Source of the DNA: Kiloniellaceae bacterium
GTDB taxonomy: Bacteria > Pseudomonadota > Alphaproteobacteria > Kiloniellales > J153
DNA: 64,000 nt
Direction: 5' to 3'
Assembly: GCA_021776175.1 (NCBI GenBank)
Contig: JAJFGJ010000030.1
Location: 1-64,000, forward strand
Below, one piece after another: positions 9,149-17,858 of the stretch. Numbering within the stretch: the first letter of the stretch is position 1; every line of letters starts with the position of its first letter. The notes under the pieces are model-generated. The model made no database searches. It was not told where the DNA came from and was given only the letters and a program-made list of their open reading frames with translations. A program made the position numbers and the translations under genes.

Positions 9149-9346
9149 TGGGGCTGTCCTAGATAACTATCTCTGATTTGCCATTTTGATCCATAGCCTG
9201 AGCTGCCTCAAGAGCTGCTTGGGGGATCCTCCGTTGAAGCGCCATTCGCACTCCTTGAGGAATAGATGAAAGTGCTTTTTCGGCACACCGTTGAATTTCC
9301 GCATGTGGCGCTTGGCCTGGTTCCAGAAGTTCTCGATGCCATCATC
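9149..9346 (-). pseudogene. IS1595-family transposase remnant
   Basis: Residues 33-91 of the frame match the end of IS1595/ISXO2-like transposases: DGIENFWNQAKRHMRKFNG, PKKHFHLFLKECEWRFNGG and a final LRLWIK. The catalytic N-terminal half is absent. GGGGCTGTCCTAGATAAC (about 9152-9169) just outside the stop may be the surviving terminal inverted repeat. It marks the left side of the second cargo block. Confidence 0.75.
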
Positions 9347-9482
9347 GCCCGGCGTGGCAAGCCTCGGACCTGCGTCTCGGAGCAAACCAGAACGGGTTCT
9401 ACTTTTGACTGGAGGAATAATGGGGCTCAGGTCAAAAATCATGCGATTCTAGATCTGATTTCTCAGTGTTTGCGGTTTTCAT

Positions 9483-10130
9483 TTATGGGTCTCCGAATTG
9501 CAACTGGAAGATCCATCTAATTACCAGTAATATACATAATAAAATAACGGCTATAACAAGCATTTTTCCCGTAAAACATAGTATACAAAACCTTCCAATC
9601 TGCATCGGGGGCGAGAATTTAATGCTGCCCTTGTCCATTTTCTCTTCGTCACTTCTGTGCTTCTCTTTGCTTTCCTCGCCCAGAAGCGGTGCCACAACAA
9701 ACCCTCCGATGGCTACGCCATCCTGCCATTGTGGGTTATGAGTAACATCACCATGCGGGAGTGAGTAGCCTCCCCTGCAAGGACCGAGGTCCTCGAGTGG
9801 TTCATCAAAGCACACATCGACTCCCGACCTATAATACGTAACCCACCCAAAACAGGTGTCCGTCCATTTATATTCACGACCATCCTCACAGCCATAGTGA
9901 GTTTCAACGAGTACTTTGCAGTCGTCCTTGACGCTGCTGAAGCGATAGCAGTATCTAGTAACTGTTCGATACTTCTTGCAAGGATATGGAACAAATATTG
10001 TGCACCACTTTGTACCACAAGGATATGGAATACCTCCCCACCCCTGACACCACTTAATGCCACAGGGAACTGAGACATCTTTATGACAGACGCCCCAGTA
10101 ACTCTCGGTTACTTCTGTGCTATACCCCAT
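9483..10130 (-). CDS. cysteine-rich protein with C-terminal membrane anchor, unknown
   Basis: The 215-residue protein has about 14 Cys in its first 120 residues, in repeated patterns such as VPCGIKWCQGWGG and YPCGTKWCTIFVPYPC. A charged linker (GEESKEKHRSDEEK) follows, then one hydrophobic helix near the C-terminus (KMLVIAVILLCILLVIRWIF). I recognise no family. There is no N-terminal signal, so topology is unclear; a tail-anchored protein with a Cys-rich, possibly metal-binding head is one reading. DNA is AT-richer than flanking genes. It lies downstream of, and on the same strand as, another Cys-rich gene (10585-11403). Confidence 0.55.
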   Translation of the reverse strand: MGYSTEVTESYWGVCHKDVSVPCGIKWCQGWGGIPYPCGTKWCTIFVPYPCKKYRTVTRYCYRFSSVKDDCKVLVETHYGCEDGREYKWTDTCFGWVTYYRSGVDVCFDEPLEDLGPCRGGYSLPHGDVTHNPQWQDGVAIGGFVVAPLLGEESKEKHRSDEEKMDKGSIKFSPPMQIGRFCILCFTGKMLVIAVILLCILLVIRWIFQLQFGDP

Positions 10131-10584
10131 TTCGCACCGCGCAATTTTTCAGTCCCTCGAAAGGAAGGCCCACAACAATCACATCGCAGCCAGATGAAAG
10201 GCGGTGCGGGACAACTCTCGGTGTCGCTCCCGTTATGCCTGGCGGCGTCGCCACCCAAATCCTGCCAAGACCGCCATTGCTTGCACCCCTCTCACTGGCA
10301 GTGGATGGGATAGATAGGAGAATGTGTGGGCATCGATGAAAACGCCATAAAAGAGGCCAATAGACGAGGCCGAGAAATGGCCCAAAAAAGCCGGTGTTCG
10401 CAATTGGAAAATCGCTCGATACTTCGAAATCATATGCGGATGCAATTGGCTCGAAATTGGATATCGATGCCGGAGAGTCCAAAGCTGGGAGCGGCAAGTG
10501 TCAGGTCATTACCATTTCTGTACACCAATGGTGTTAAAACATAACCTCATCTGGATCGGTAAACAGGACTAAGCAACTTAAAAA
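10131..10584. other. 454-bp gap between two Cys-rich genes
   Basis: The stretch holds several short open frames on both strands, including a TTG-started 125-codon minus frame (10120-10497) that overlaps the next start by 11 bp. None has a convincing ribosome-binding site or recognisable family. A decayed third gene of this group is possible but not supported. Confidence 0.3.
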
Positions 10585-11403
10585 TCAATCACCCTTTTTC
10601 TTTCTTGGTTTTCTTGGATCGTTCATCCTTAGCGATGGAACGCGTCCCAATCCTTCAAATATGAACTCATTTTCACTTACTGTCTTTAGCTTCCATCCTT
10701 TGCGCTCTAAGGATCGAATCGACTGATTCAATGCCAACGCATCCGTAATCTCAATTGGCGGTTTCTTATGCTTAGCAAGTTTCAGGATTTCTCGATCAAG
10801 CCGCCATGTAGATGATCTAACTAGCTGTGAACGACTTAACACCATTGAAGACTGTCGAGCACATGAAATTCGGGCCGTTACAGAGTAGGCCGCATCATCG
10901 TTATTCGCGGATACATCGAAAGTTTGTCCTATGCCAAAATCTTGGGCTTTAGACCATGTGCGCTGCGCCACTGGAAGAATATCGTTTTCTCCATTGAAGC
11001 CACTATCGCGCTCATAACCTGACACCTTCACTCTAAGTTCGGATGTAAACTGATCTATTGGGACGTTTATGCTTACCCCTATGTCATATGGTATCCCGTC
11101 ATCATCATCAATAAAGTTGTCAGGATATTCTTTTATTTCTTGAATTCCATTGGCTTCTAAAACCAATGTCCAGTCTCCGGCCCCCCATTCAGCGTCATCT
11201 GAAACCCGCAACGTGACAAAATCAACCCTGGCCATTGTGCAGACTGGGGTAGGTTTAGTTTCTACAGGCGGCGGTGTTTCCTGAGTTGGAGGAGGTTCTG
11301 TAGCTGGTGTAGTTGTCGGGCCTCCCCCTTGTCCACAGTTAACAATTACTTTGTGGCATCCGCAGGTTTCATGGCATCCACACGAAGAGCAATGACCTGA
11401 CAT
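10585..11403 (-). CDS. Cys-rich head, Pro/Thr linker, C2-like middle: unknown accessory protein
   Basis: Start chosen at ATG 11403 (MSGHCSSCGCHETCGCHKV) because GGGAGG lies about 10 nt upstream. The 272-residue product has three parts. First is a 25-residue head with seven Cys and several His, a likely metal site. Second is a linker, PATEPPPTQETPPPVETKPT. Third is a domain whose start (RVDFVTLRVSDDAEWGAG) looks beta-sandwich-like, with an acidic FIDDDDG loop that could bind calcium. The C-terminus is basic (DPRKPRKKKGD). No family recognised. It probably shares a transcript and function with the downstream Cys-rich membrane protein. Confidence 0.55.
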   Translation of the reverse strand: MSGHCSSCGCHETCGCHKVIVNCGQGGGPTTTPATEPPPTQETPPPVETKPTPVCTMARVDFVTLRVSDDAEWGAGDWTLVLEANGIQEIKEYPDNFIDDDDGIPYDIGVSINVPIDQFTSELRVKVSGYERDSGFNGENDILPVAQRTWSKAQDFGIGQTFDVSANNDDAAYSVTARISCARQSSMVLSRSQLVRSSTWRLDREILKLAKHKKPPIEITDALALNQSIRSLERKGWKLKTVSENEFIFEGLGRVPSLRMNDPRKPRKKKGD

Positions 11404-11505
11404 AGCATGGCCCTCCCGAAATCCTTCCAATCATCTTTTTGGAGTCGTTCACAGTTACGGCAGAAACGCATTGATATAAATCATTCAGAGGGGTTTTTTG
11501 TCCTC

Positions 11506-11646
11506 TTATGACTTGGGTAATAAGAGCTGGCCTTTCTTCCATGTTCCTCGTGTGTGTCGCCGAACTTCTCGCGCGATCTTATCCGGCATCTTGATGTGAA
11601 ATCCGTTTTCATGAAAATACCAACGGGGCAACGCAATTAAACTCAT
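11506..11646 (-). CDS. possible 46-residue small protein
   Basis: ATG at 11644-11646 opens MSLIALPRWYFHENGFHIKM, ending GQLLLPKS before TAA. The composition is protein-like, with an aromatic start and basic centre. There is no clear Shine-Dalgarno. It may be a small gene or a decayed fragment. No family recognised. Confidence 0.3.
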   Translation of the reverse strand: MSLIALPRWYFHENGFHIKMPDKIAREVRRHTRGTWKKGQLLLPKS

Positions 11647-12049
11647 GGGGGTGTGTCATTATCTTGGTTTTCGATTCACCTTATAGCGGCAAATGTCATG
11701 ACCCGATGACCACTCTGGGTCACGAGCAGAAATGCTAAATACTCTGCGCTAATGCCTGCCGTTGGGTGTAAAGCAGGCATTATCAGCCAACAGGTGGGCG
11801 TTCCAACTTTTGAGTTGTTTAGCACCGGTGCGATTCGCCTCGCTCGTGCGGGTTCTGGGGTGGCAACAAGTAGTACGCGGGTTATACGAAAGTGATACTT
11901 TTCAGCACGAATTTATACGAGCCGCCGCGCGCTCGTCCTTCGTCCTTCGACAAGCTCGGGATGAGGCAGCTCGGGATGAGGGCGCTGTGTCTTCCGCAAC
12001 GTTTTCGTTGCGAAGGGGCGCGCGGGCGCTGCCGCCTTCCCGCCCTTGC
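11647..12049. other. 400-bp gene-free stretch with dispersed repeat
   Basis: No supported gene. At about 11936-11980 it carries CCTTCGACAAGCTCGGGATG, a sequence repeated in both orientations at 13883-13976. TTATACGAAAGTGATACTTT (11883-11902) resembles TTATACGAAAATCATACATT upstream of the other TauD gene (19853-19872), possibly a shared regulatory or recombination motif. Confidence 0.5.
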
Positions 12050-12889
12050 CTAGCGCGGCACGCCGCCCTTTAAAGTAACGCGGTGCAGCAGGCGTTTGTG
12101 GCCGTGGTAATCGTTGAGCGGGTAGTGCTGGGTGCAGCGGTTGTCCCAAAAGGCCACGGCACCGGGCGACCACTTGAAGCGGCAGGTGAACTCGTCGCGG
12201 ATTTGATGGGCGAAGAGATAGGCCAGCAAGGGCGCGCTTTCGGCCTCGGTCATGTCCGCGAAGCGCACGCTATGGCCGGGATTGACGTAGAGCGCCTTGC
12301 GCCCGGTTTCGGGGTGGGTGCGCACCACCGGGTGAAACGCCTCGGTCTGGCGCCCGCCGGCGTCCTTGCCCGAATCTTCGATGCGGTTTTCGCGCGTCTC
12401 CGCCGCCGCCGGGGTGGCGCCCGAATTCAGCGCCTTGAGCGGTGCCAGCATGGCCTTCATGCCGTCCGACAACGCCTCGTAGGCCGCGGTCATGTCGGCG
12501 AAGAGAGTATCCCCGCCGGCCGGCGGCAGGACCTTGGCATGGAGGACGGTGGCCATGGGCGGCGCGGGAAGATAGGCCGTGTCGCTGTGCCATATGCCGC
12601 CGAAATTCTTGACTTCCCCCTCCAGTTTCAGGATCGGCACCACCAGGGGATAGTCCTCCAGGCCCTTGACGAAGGGGTATTCCGTGACCTCGCCGAAATA
12701 CCCGGCGAAGTCCATGAGGCGGCCGGGGTTCAAATCCTGATCGCGGAAAAAGACCGCGCCGTGGCGCAGCAGGGCCTCGCGAATCAGGGTCACGGTTTCC
12801 GGGCTCAACCCGGCGCTTAGATCGAGGCCGGAAATCTCCGCCCCCATGGCGGGATTCACGGGGGCGATGGCGATTTCGCGCGCGGCCAC
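12050..12889 (-). CDS. TauD/TfdA-family Fe(II)/2-oxoglutarate dioxygenase
   Basis: The 279-residue protein uses a GTG start 2 bp after the stop of the dehydrogenase gene, so translation is probably coupled. Iron ligands are His101 and Asp103 (GGIWHSDTAY) and His255 (WDNRCTQHYP). Arg266/Arg270 in GHKRLLHR bind 2-oxoglutarate. PVNPAMGAEISGLDL is the family N-terminal signature. Members hydroxylate sulfonates, aryloxyacetates or amino-acid-like substrates; the actual substrate is unknown. A close paralogue lies at 18903-19763, and its own 3' third is copied at 8498-8881. Confidence 0.9.
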   Translation of the reverse strand: MAAREIAIAPVNPAMGAEISGLDLSAGLSPETVTLIREALLRHGAVFFRDQDLNPGRLMDFAGYFGEVTEYPFVKGLEDYPLVVPILKLEGEVKNFGGIWHSDTAYLPAPPMATVLHAKVLPPAGGDTLFADMTAAYEALSDGMKAMLAPLKALNSGATPAAAETRENRIEDSGKDAGGRQTEAFHPVVRTHPETGRKALYVNPGHSVRFADMTEAESAPLLAYLFAHQIRDEFTCRFKWSPGAVAFWDNRCTQHYPLNDYHGHKRLLHRVTLKGGVPR

Positions 12890-12891
12890 GA

Positions 12892-13848
12892 TCAGCCCCG
12901 CCGCACGACCGCTTCGCCGCCCACTTCCTCGGGCTCGTCGTCGGTCATCTCGGGCGGAAAGCCGGGGGCGCGCAAGTCGGTGCCGCAGGCGTCCTCCAGG
13001 CGCTTGACGATGCTCGACGACCAGGCGCGGGCGCCGTAGCGCTCCTGCCCGTCCTTGAAAATGCCCGACACCAGGGGCGCGATCTCCAGCGGCACCCCGG
13101 CGCGTTCGGCCACGGATTCGAACAGGCCCATGTCCTTCAACACCAGGTCCATGGTGAAGTTGATGTTGTAGCTGCCGTTCAGGATCACCTGGCTTTCGGT
13201 CTCGTGCACGAAGGAATTGCCCGAGGAAAGCCGGATCGCCTCGTAGGCCGTGGCCAGATCCATGCCCGCCTGCTTGGAGACCGTCAGGGCCTCGCCGATG
13301 GCCGCCAGGTGGACCGAGGCCAGGTAGTTGGTCACCACCTTGAGCACCGAAGCGGAACCCAGCGGCCCGGTGTGCAGGATGCGCCGCCCCATGACGCTCA
13401 ACGCGGGCAAGGCGGTCTCGAAACCCGCGCGCGGGCCGCCGACGAAGATCGCGATGTTGCCGGTCGCCGCCCGGTGACAGCCGCCCGACACGGGAGAGTC
13501 CATGGCGGTGGCGCCGCGTTCCTCCACCAGGGCGCCCAGGCGCTTAACCTCGGCCTCGTCGGTGGTGCTCATCTCGAGCCACAGCTTGCCCGGCCCCAAA
13601 CCGGCGAGCACGCCGTCGGCGGCTTCCATGACCGCGGCGCTAATGGCGGGCGCGGGCAGGCAGGTGATTATGAGATCGCAAGCCGCCGCCAGGGCCTGGG
13701 GCGATTCGGCCCCTTGCGCGCCGCTGTCCAGAAACGGCTGGACCGCCGTGGGGTCGAGATCGCGCACGGTCAAATTGAAACCGTTGCGCAGAAGGCTGCC
13801 CGCCAGCTTGCCGCCGACATTGCCCAGGCCGATGAAACCGATCCTCAT
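12892..13848 (-). CDS. 3-hydroxyisobutyrate dehydrogenase-like (beta-hydroxyacid dehydrogenase)
   Basis: Start at ATG 13848, with GGGGGA 8-10 nt upstream. The 318-residue protein has the Rossmann motif GFIGLGNVGG (5-14), the substrate motif DSPVSGG (117-123) and catalytic Lys170 in GSASVLKVVTNYL, all family-typical. It oxidises a beta-hydroxyacid with NAD(P)+. It is the first gene of an operon with the TauD gene: the pair may hydroxylate and then oxidise one carbon skeleton. The exact substrate is open. Confidence 0.88.
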   Translation of the reverse strand: MRIGFIGLGNVGGKLAGSLLRNGFNLTVRDLDPTAVQPFLDSGAQGAESPQALAAACDLIITCLPAPAISAAVMEAADGVLAGLGPGKLWLEMSTTDEAEVKRLGALVEERGATAMDSPVSGGCHRAATGNIAIFVGGPRAGFETALPALSVMGRRILHTGPLGSASVLKVVTNYLASVHLAAIGEALTVSKQAGMDLATAYEAIRLSSGNSFVHETESQVILNGSYNINFTMDLVLKDMGLFESVAERAGVPLEIAPLVSGIFKDGQERYGARAWSSSIVKRLEDACGTDLRAPGFPPEMTDDEPEEVGGEAVVRRG

Positions 13849-13882
13849 GCGATTTTCCCCCAACTTGTAAACCCCGCCGCAC

Positions 13883-13976
13883 CCTCGTCCTTCGACAAGC
13901 TCAGGATGAGGGCTCTATTGTTAATACCTGTCCTCATCCTGAGCTTGTCGAAGCCTCATCCTGAGCCTGTCGAAGG
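13883..13976. repeat. dispersed CTTCGACAAGCTCAGGATGAG palindrome pair
   Basis: CCTTCGACAAGCTCAGGATG occurs forward at about 13888-13910. Its inverse (CATCCTGAGCTTGTCGAAG) follows at about 13934-13952, and a third partial inverse (CCTGAGCCTGTCGAAGG) at about 13960-13976. Together they can fold as a long hairpin. A variant sits at 11936-11980. This is an intergenic repeat with no coding content, and it may also end the transcript from either side. Confidence 0.7.
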
Positions 13977-14065
13977 ATCAAAACACGGCGACGTTGTGCC
14001 ACGCGTATGCCACCGCGATTCGCCGCTATCCGGCGAAAATTTGCCAGTAAGGAATAAAAGCGCGG

Positions 14066-14131
14066 CTAATCCGCGCGTACCAAGTCTACCCCGCCGCGTT
14101 CCAGGGTGTTACTCAAATCGCGCGGCGGGGC
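14066..14131 (-). pseudogene. DeoR-family regulator, 3'-end fragment
   Basis: The last about 22 codons read APPRDLSNTLERGGVDLVRA then stop. They match the end of the intact DeoR gene at 20659-21420 (APPPDLSAALDHGGVELVLA) at about three of four nucleotides. Nothing of the HTH or sugar-sensing domain is present. It lies between the HIBADH-like gene and OmpA, another 3' tail displaced within this region. Confidence 0.7.
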
Positions 14132-14138
14132 TCGCTCG

Positions 14139-14193
14139 GCCACCGTTACCGGATCAACCGGCGTTACCGGGTCAGCCGGCGTTACCGGATCAG
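14139..14193. repeat. three tandem 18-bp repeats at the OmpA 3' end
   Basis: The unit GTTACCGG(A/G)TCA(A/G)CCGGC repeats with 18-bp period at 14145, 14163 and 14181. The last unit contains the final codons and TAA of the OmpA gene (14182-14184), so the array apparently grew from the gene end. Confidence 0.75.
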
Positions 14194-15039
14194 TTTGATC
14201 TCGACCCGGCGGTTCCTCGCTTCGGCCGCGCCCGGCGAGGTTTCCACCGCGGGGCGGGCCTCTCCGTAATGCTTGGCCTCGATCTGTTCCGCCTTGACGC
14301 CCGCCGATATCAAGAGGTCCGTGACCATCTTGGTCCGGGCCTCGGACAGGGCGATGTTCTTGGCCTGGTTCCCGGCGCTGTCGGTGTGGCCGCTGACCAG
14401 CACCTTGAGCGAGGTCCCCTTCGCCAGGGCCGCGGCCTTCATCAATTTCTCCACCTGCGCCTGGCCGAAATCGGCGCTGCCCGTTTTGAAATAGACGATG
14501 TGCGCGCTGGGCGCCTTCACCGTTTTGACCTTGGCGAGAGCGGCTTGGAACCGGTCGCGGCAAGCGGCGATATCTTCCGGCTGCCGGTTTTCTTCCTGCT
14601 CCTGCATCCAGCAGTCGAAGCTGACCTGCGCCTCGGCGGCGCGGCCCGGCGCCTTGTCGCGGGCGCCCCTTTGGAGCAGGGCCATCAGGTCCATGCGGGC
14701 CGCCGATAGCTCGTCGCGCGCGTCCACCGGCAGCTCCCGGTCATAGAGCGAGTCCGGGGCCACATCCTGGTTTTCGGCCGCGGCCAGCGCCTTCTTGGAA
14801 AAGGCGCCCGAATCGGCCCAGTCGTATTCCGCCCGTTCGCCGGCGGCGAGCGCGAGATAACCTTCGTAAAGCAAACGGTTGAACTCGGACCCCTTCGGCT
14901 CCGCCGCCTTGGCCGCCGCGTAGGGCTCCTGATAGATGTTCTCTTGAATCCAGGCGTCGGCCTGCTGCCCCTGCTCGGCACAGGCGGCCAGAAACGGCGC
15001 ACTCATTCCCAAGATTACGAACCGGAGTTTCCTAGACAT
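14182..15039 (-). CDS. OmpA-family peptidoglycan-associated lipoprotein
   Basis: The 285-residue protein starts at ATG 15039 behind AGGGAGG. The signal MSRKLRFVILGMSAPFLAAC ends in a lipobox with Cys20. The middle is helical and charged, including YEGYLALAAGERAEYDWADS. The C-terminal 110 residues are OmpA-C: VYFKTGSADFGQAQ, VLVSGHTDSAGNQAKNIALS with the diaminopimelate-binding Asp, and EARNRRVEIKLIR. It should tether the outer membrane to peptidoglycan. It stands alone, and its stop is embedded in an 18-bp tandem repeat. Confidence 0.9.
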   Translation of the reverse strand: MSRKLRFVILGMSAPFLAACAEQGQQADAWIQENIYQEPYAAAKAAEPKGSEFNRLLYEGYLALAAGERAEYDWADSGAFSKKALAAAENQDVAPDSLYDRELPVDARDELSAARMDLMALLQRGARDKAPGRAAEAQVSFDCWMQEQEENRQPEDIAACRDRFQAALAKVKTVKAPSAHIVYFKTGSADFGQAQVEKLMKAAALAKGTSLKVLVSGHTDSAGNQAKNIALSEARTKMVTDLLISAGVKAEQIEAKHYGEARPAVETSPGAAEARNRRVEIKLIR

Positions 15040-15137
15040 CCCAACCTCCCTAAGTACCTCTCCAGCCGAGTTATTAGGATCACGGCTGCTCGTTATCATA
15101 CAATTGAAGATTGAAAACAGGCCCGGAGTCAACCACC

Positions 15138-15397
15138 CGGCGAGCGCGGCCTTCACCGCCCCAGACTACGGCCCCCGCACCCCCGAGCACGGACACCCCG
15201 TCCCGCGCGAGACCCCCCGGCCCCACGCCCACTCAAACGCCGGTTGGAACCACGCGTGGTATGCGCCGGAAAAGAGTCGCATCTAGGAACAAATTGGAAC
15301 GCACTTCACCCCCGACACCGACGACTGGCGCGAAATAGTGCTGTTTAGGAGTAGGCAGATTGTAAGGCAGATGATGGTGGGGTTGTGTGGGAAGTAG
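15138..15397 (+). pseudogene. DUF2817 gene, 3'-end fragment (copy 3, degenerate)
   Basis: About 85 codons correspond to residues 290-372 of the intact protein, with frameshifts and stops. DYGPRTPEHG matches EYGTYTPERG, PHAHSNAGW matches LHAHSNVEW, and TPDTDDWREIVLF-like sequence reaches a terminal TAG at 15395-15397. It is more diverged than copy 2. Six bases after its stop lies the end of the helical-repeat gene of the HNH island. Confidence 0.8.
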
Positions 15398-15402
15398 AAT
15401 TT

Positions 15403-17853
15403 CTACTTTTCTTTTTTGCCATCTGCTTTTGCAGTTTCTTTTTGCTCGCGAGCTCCATCTTCGTCACCGACTTTTTCTTCGCGAACACCATAGGTATGTT
15501 TGCGCAACGCTAAACTTTCCTCCGCCCGGAGCCTCTCATACTCCGATCTTTCCTCAAGTGCCTTTACATAACTAGAAGCAAAATTCCGAACCAATTCGTT
15601 CTCATCGCTTAACCAGGGTTTAATCTCCTCCATCTTTCGCACATAGGTCTGTGCAAAACCAAATTCACCCATAACGACTCCGGTGCTCTCCAAGACTATT
15701 TCAACTGTTGTGAGGAGTTCATCTTTTTCCGGAAGCTTCGCAACGATTGCCCTGCAAATCCCATGCAGGAATGGTTCTCCCTCATAATTTCGCAATACGG
15801 ACAGAACAAATTCGATATCCTGTTTTTCACCAGCGTGCACCAAATCTAGAAGCTTCGCCTCAAACTGTTCCGAAAAGTTCGGAAAAATTATTTTTAGGAG
15901 ATTTGCTCCGTGATACTGAAATGGCTCTCGCTCTCTATTTTCGTCAAACCACAGACGTACCGTATCAACTGCAATTTCCGGTGAATCTGCCAATACCTTA
16001 TTGAGTTCATGGAACTGGAACGGGATTGCGTCATAGTTTCCTCCCGGCTTAGCCGCTTTCTCATACTGCAGGCGTTCCCCAAACAATGTGATGATCCGTT
16101 GTGGGTCATCTTTCGCTAAAGGTATCAATAATTCCTCCGCATGATACTCAATATCTTTCACCAAAAGCAGTCCACTGAGAACAATCTCTCTACCCTCTTT
16201 TCCTAAGTGATGAAGAATCTCCCCCCGTTCCTTTCGGTACCAAAGTACATTTATCCAATCTGAAAATCCTATTCTTGTTAGTGATTCCACAGCCGGTAAA
16301 AAGAACTCTGGTATGAGATCTTTGCCGCCATCAGCATAGTTGGAGACTGCAACCTCTACTATCAATGTGAGGATATCCCGATTAGCATCCTTAGCGCCCT
16401 TGTCCAAAAGAATTTGGAGAAATTCTTTATCGAGATTCTCATTTGATATGAAAAGTTTAGTAACGGCTATGAGTTGCTGATCAGTCGCAATCCACTCTAG
16501 CATAAGCGCCCGCAAATCCGACTTAAGCGGGCCCTTCCAGAGTCCCTTGAGAAGGGGAATTGTAAACAGCTCAATCTCATCAAGATTTTTTGTCAAAAGG
16601 CTAAAAGCCAGATCGGGAGACCGCTCCGCAAATTGCTGCAGAAAATTGAAGAAATTTGGAAAAGTGGCCAAATCATCAGATTCTGTATTGACGAATTTTA
16701 GAATGCGGTCACGCCATTCCGGCCAGTTTTCAATATTAATGCTTTCTGCATACTCCTTAGATTTTGCTGAGCGGTATTCGTCTATTCCCATAAAATCGGG
16801 CTCTTTTGTCAGGGACTCTTCCCATTCCTCGAATACGCCTTCAAAACCGATCAGATCTTTGTAAATCTTGTATTCGTCGTGGCTCGCAAGAACATCTCGA
16901 ATCTCAAGCGCCGCAGCTTTCACATCGTCACCTGGCGCATGACGGTATCGCCAGAACGCATCATGTTCGACTTTTTGAATAATTTGGAGATTTTCGCCAG
17001 GCAGTAATTCCTTGAAGAAGGTCATCACATAAAGTGTGTTATCTGAAACCATGCGCAACAATTCGTCGCCATATGTGCCGCTGTTAGGAGTGCGGGTCGA
17101 ATCGAGCATGGAGTTTATAATGGATGTCTTTTCAGCGGTTGTTGTCGCCGTGCCATATAGCCTTCTCAGCAAGTGCAAACAGCGCCAACGGATGTCCTTG
17201 ATTTCGTCGTTAGCAGGAACGGATGTTGTAGACAAAACTACTGACTTATAATCCCATGCTGTACCCCGCATGCTTGAAGATAGAAGATGTTTGCACAGCG
17301 TAATTATGTCGGACAAATTTCGTTGCTGCTCCACCAAATCCAGAGCTTCCAGCCAAGCAAGTATTTTGAGTTGAGGCGCACCCCCTAAACCAGCTCTATT
17401 CTTACCACTAAAATAGATATCAATATTAAATTCAGCTAGATGCTCCAGACCCTGCATCGCCTGCGTACACACCGCCGAATCTTCATGCTTGGTATAATTC
17501 ATAAAGATTTCGAGTATGTCTTCTAATCTGTGATAGCGAATACGACTAAGTAATTTCAAAATCTCTATGATCAGGTGATTTTTGTTTTGATACCTGGCCA
17601 GTTCAGGCTCGTGCGTTAGCTCCAACTCATCTAGGCGCTTCAAAAATGAACGAACAATTCCCACAACAGTTTCAGGCAAGCGATATGCGAAAGTATCGAG
17701 CAACTCTATTTGTTGCTCTAACACATCATAGTGACTCTCATGCTCGAACTTAGCGGCAACTTTTGCAGCCTCTTTTTTGACAGCGTTTTCAGTCATTTCT
17801 CCACTTGTTCGGGCTAACTGCGTCAAAATTTTTATTTTTGAAGAATGATCCAT
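15403..17853 (-). CDS. large alpha-helical (HEAT/ARM-like) repeat protein, partner of HNH nuclease
   Basis: The 816-residue protein is almost entirely predicted helical, with amphipathic helices such as DVLEQQIELLDTFAYRLPET, EILKLLSRIRYHRLEDILEI and NTLYVMTFFKELLPGENLQI. There is no signal, membrane segment, Walker motif or recognisable catalytic motif. The C-terminus is a charged coil ending KETAKADGKKEK. The gene starts 5 bp after the HNH gene stop, so the two form an operon. Both are visibly AT-richer than flanking genes, indicating transfer. I infer a scaffold or sensor role in a two-gene defence system; no family name is assigned. Confidence 0.7.
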   Translation of the reverse strand: MDHSSKIKILTQLARTSGEMTENAVKKEAAKVAAKFEHESHYDVLEQQIELLDTFAYRLPETVVGIVRSFLKRLDELELTHEPELARYQNKNHLIIEILKLLSRIRYHRLEDILEIFMNYTKHEDSAVCTQAMQGLEHLAEFNIDIYFSGKNRAGLGGAPQLKILAWLEALDLVEQQRNLSDIITLCKHLLSSSMRGTAWDYKSVVLSTTSVPANDEIKDIRWRCLHLLRRLYGTATTTAEKTSIINSMLDSTRTPNSGTYGDELLRMVSDNTLYVMTFFKELLPGENLQIIQKVEHDAFWRYRHAPGDDVKAAALEIRDVLASHDEYKIYKDLIGFEGVFEEWEESLTKEPDFMGIDEYRSAKSKEYAESINIENWPEWRDRILKFVNTESDDLATFPNFFNFLQQFAERSPDLAFSLLTKNLDEIELFTIPLLKGLWKGPLKSDLRALMLEWIATDQQLIAVTKLFISNENLDKEFLQILLDKGAKDANRDILTLIVEVAVSNYADGGKDLIPEFFLPAVESLTRIGFSDWINVLWYRKERGEILHHLGKEGREIVLSGLLLVKDIEYHAEELLIPLAKDDPQRIITLFGERLQYEKAAKPGGNYDAIPFQFHELNKVLADSPEIAVDTVRLWFDENREREPFQYHGANLLKIIFPNFSEQFEAKLLDLVHAGEKQDIEFVLSVLRNYEGEPFLHGICRAIVAKLPEKDELLTTVEIVLESTGVVMGEFGFAQTYVRKMEEIKPWLSDENELVRNFASSYVKALEERSEYERLRAEESLALRKHTYGVREEKVGDEDGAREQKETAKADGKKEK

Positions 17854-17858
17854 GACAA

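Noticed and set aside
10120-10497. 125-codon minus frame between the two Cys-rich genes.
   Set aside because: TTG start without a Shine-Dalgarno, no recognisable domain; kept only as a note on the gap.
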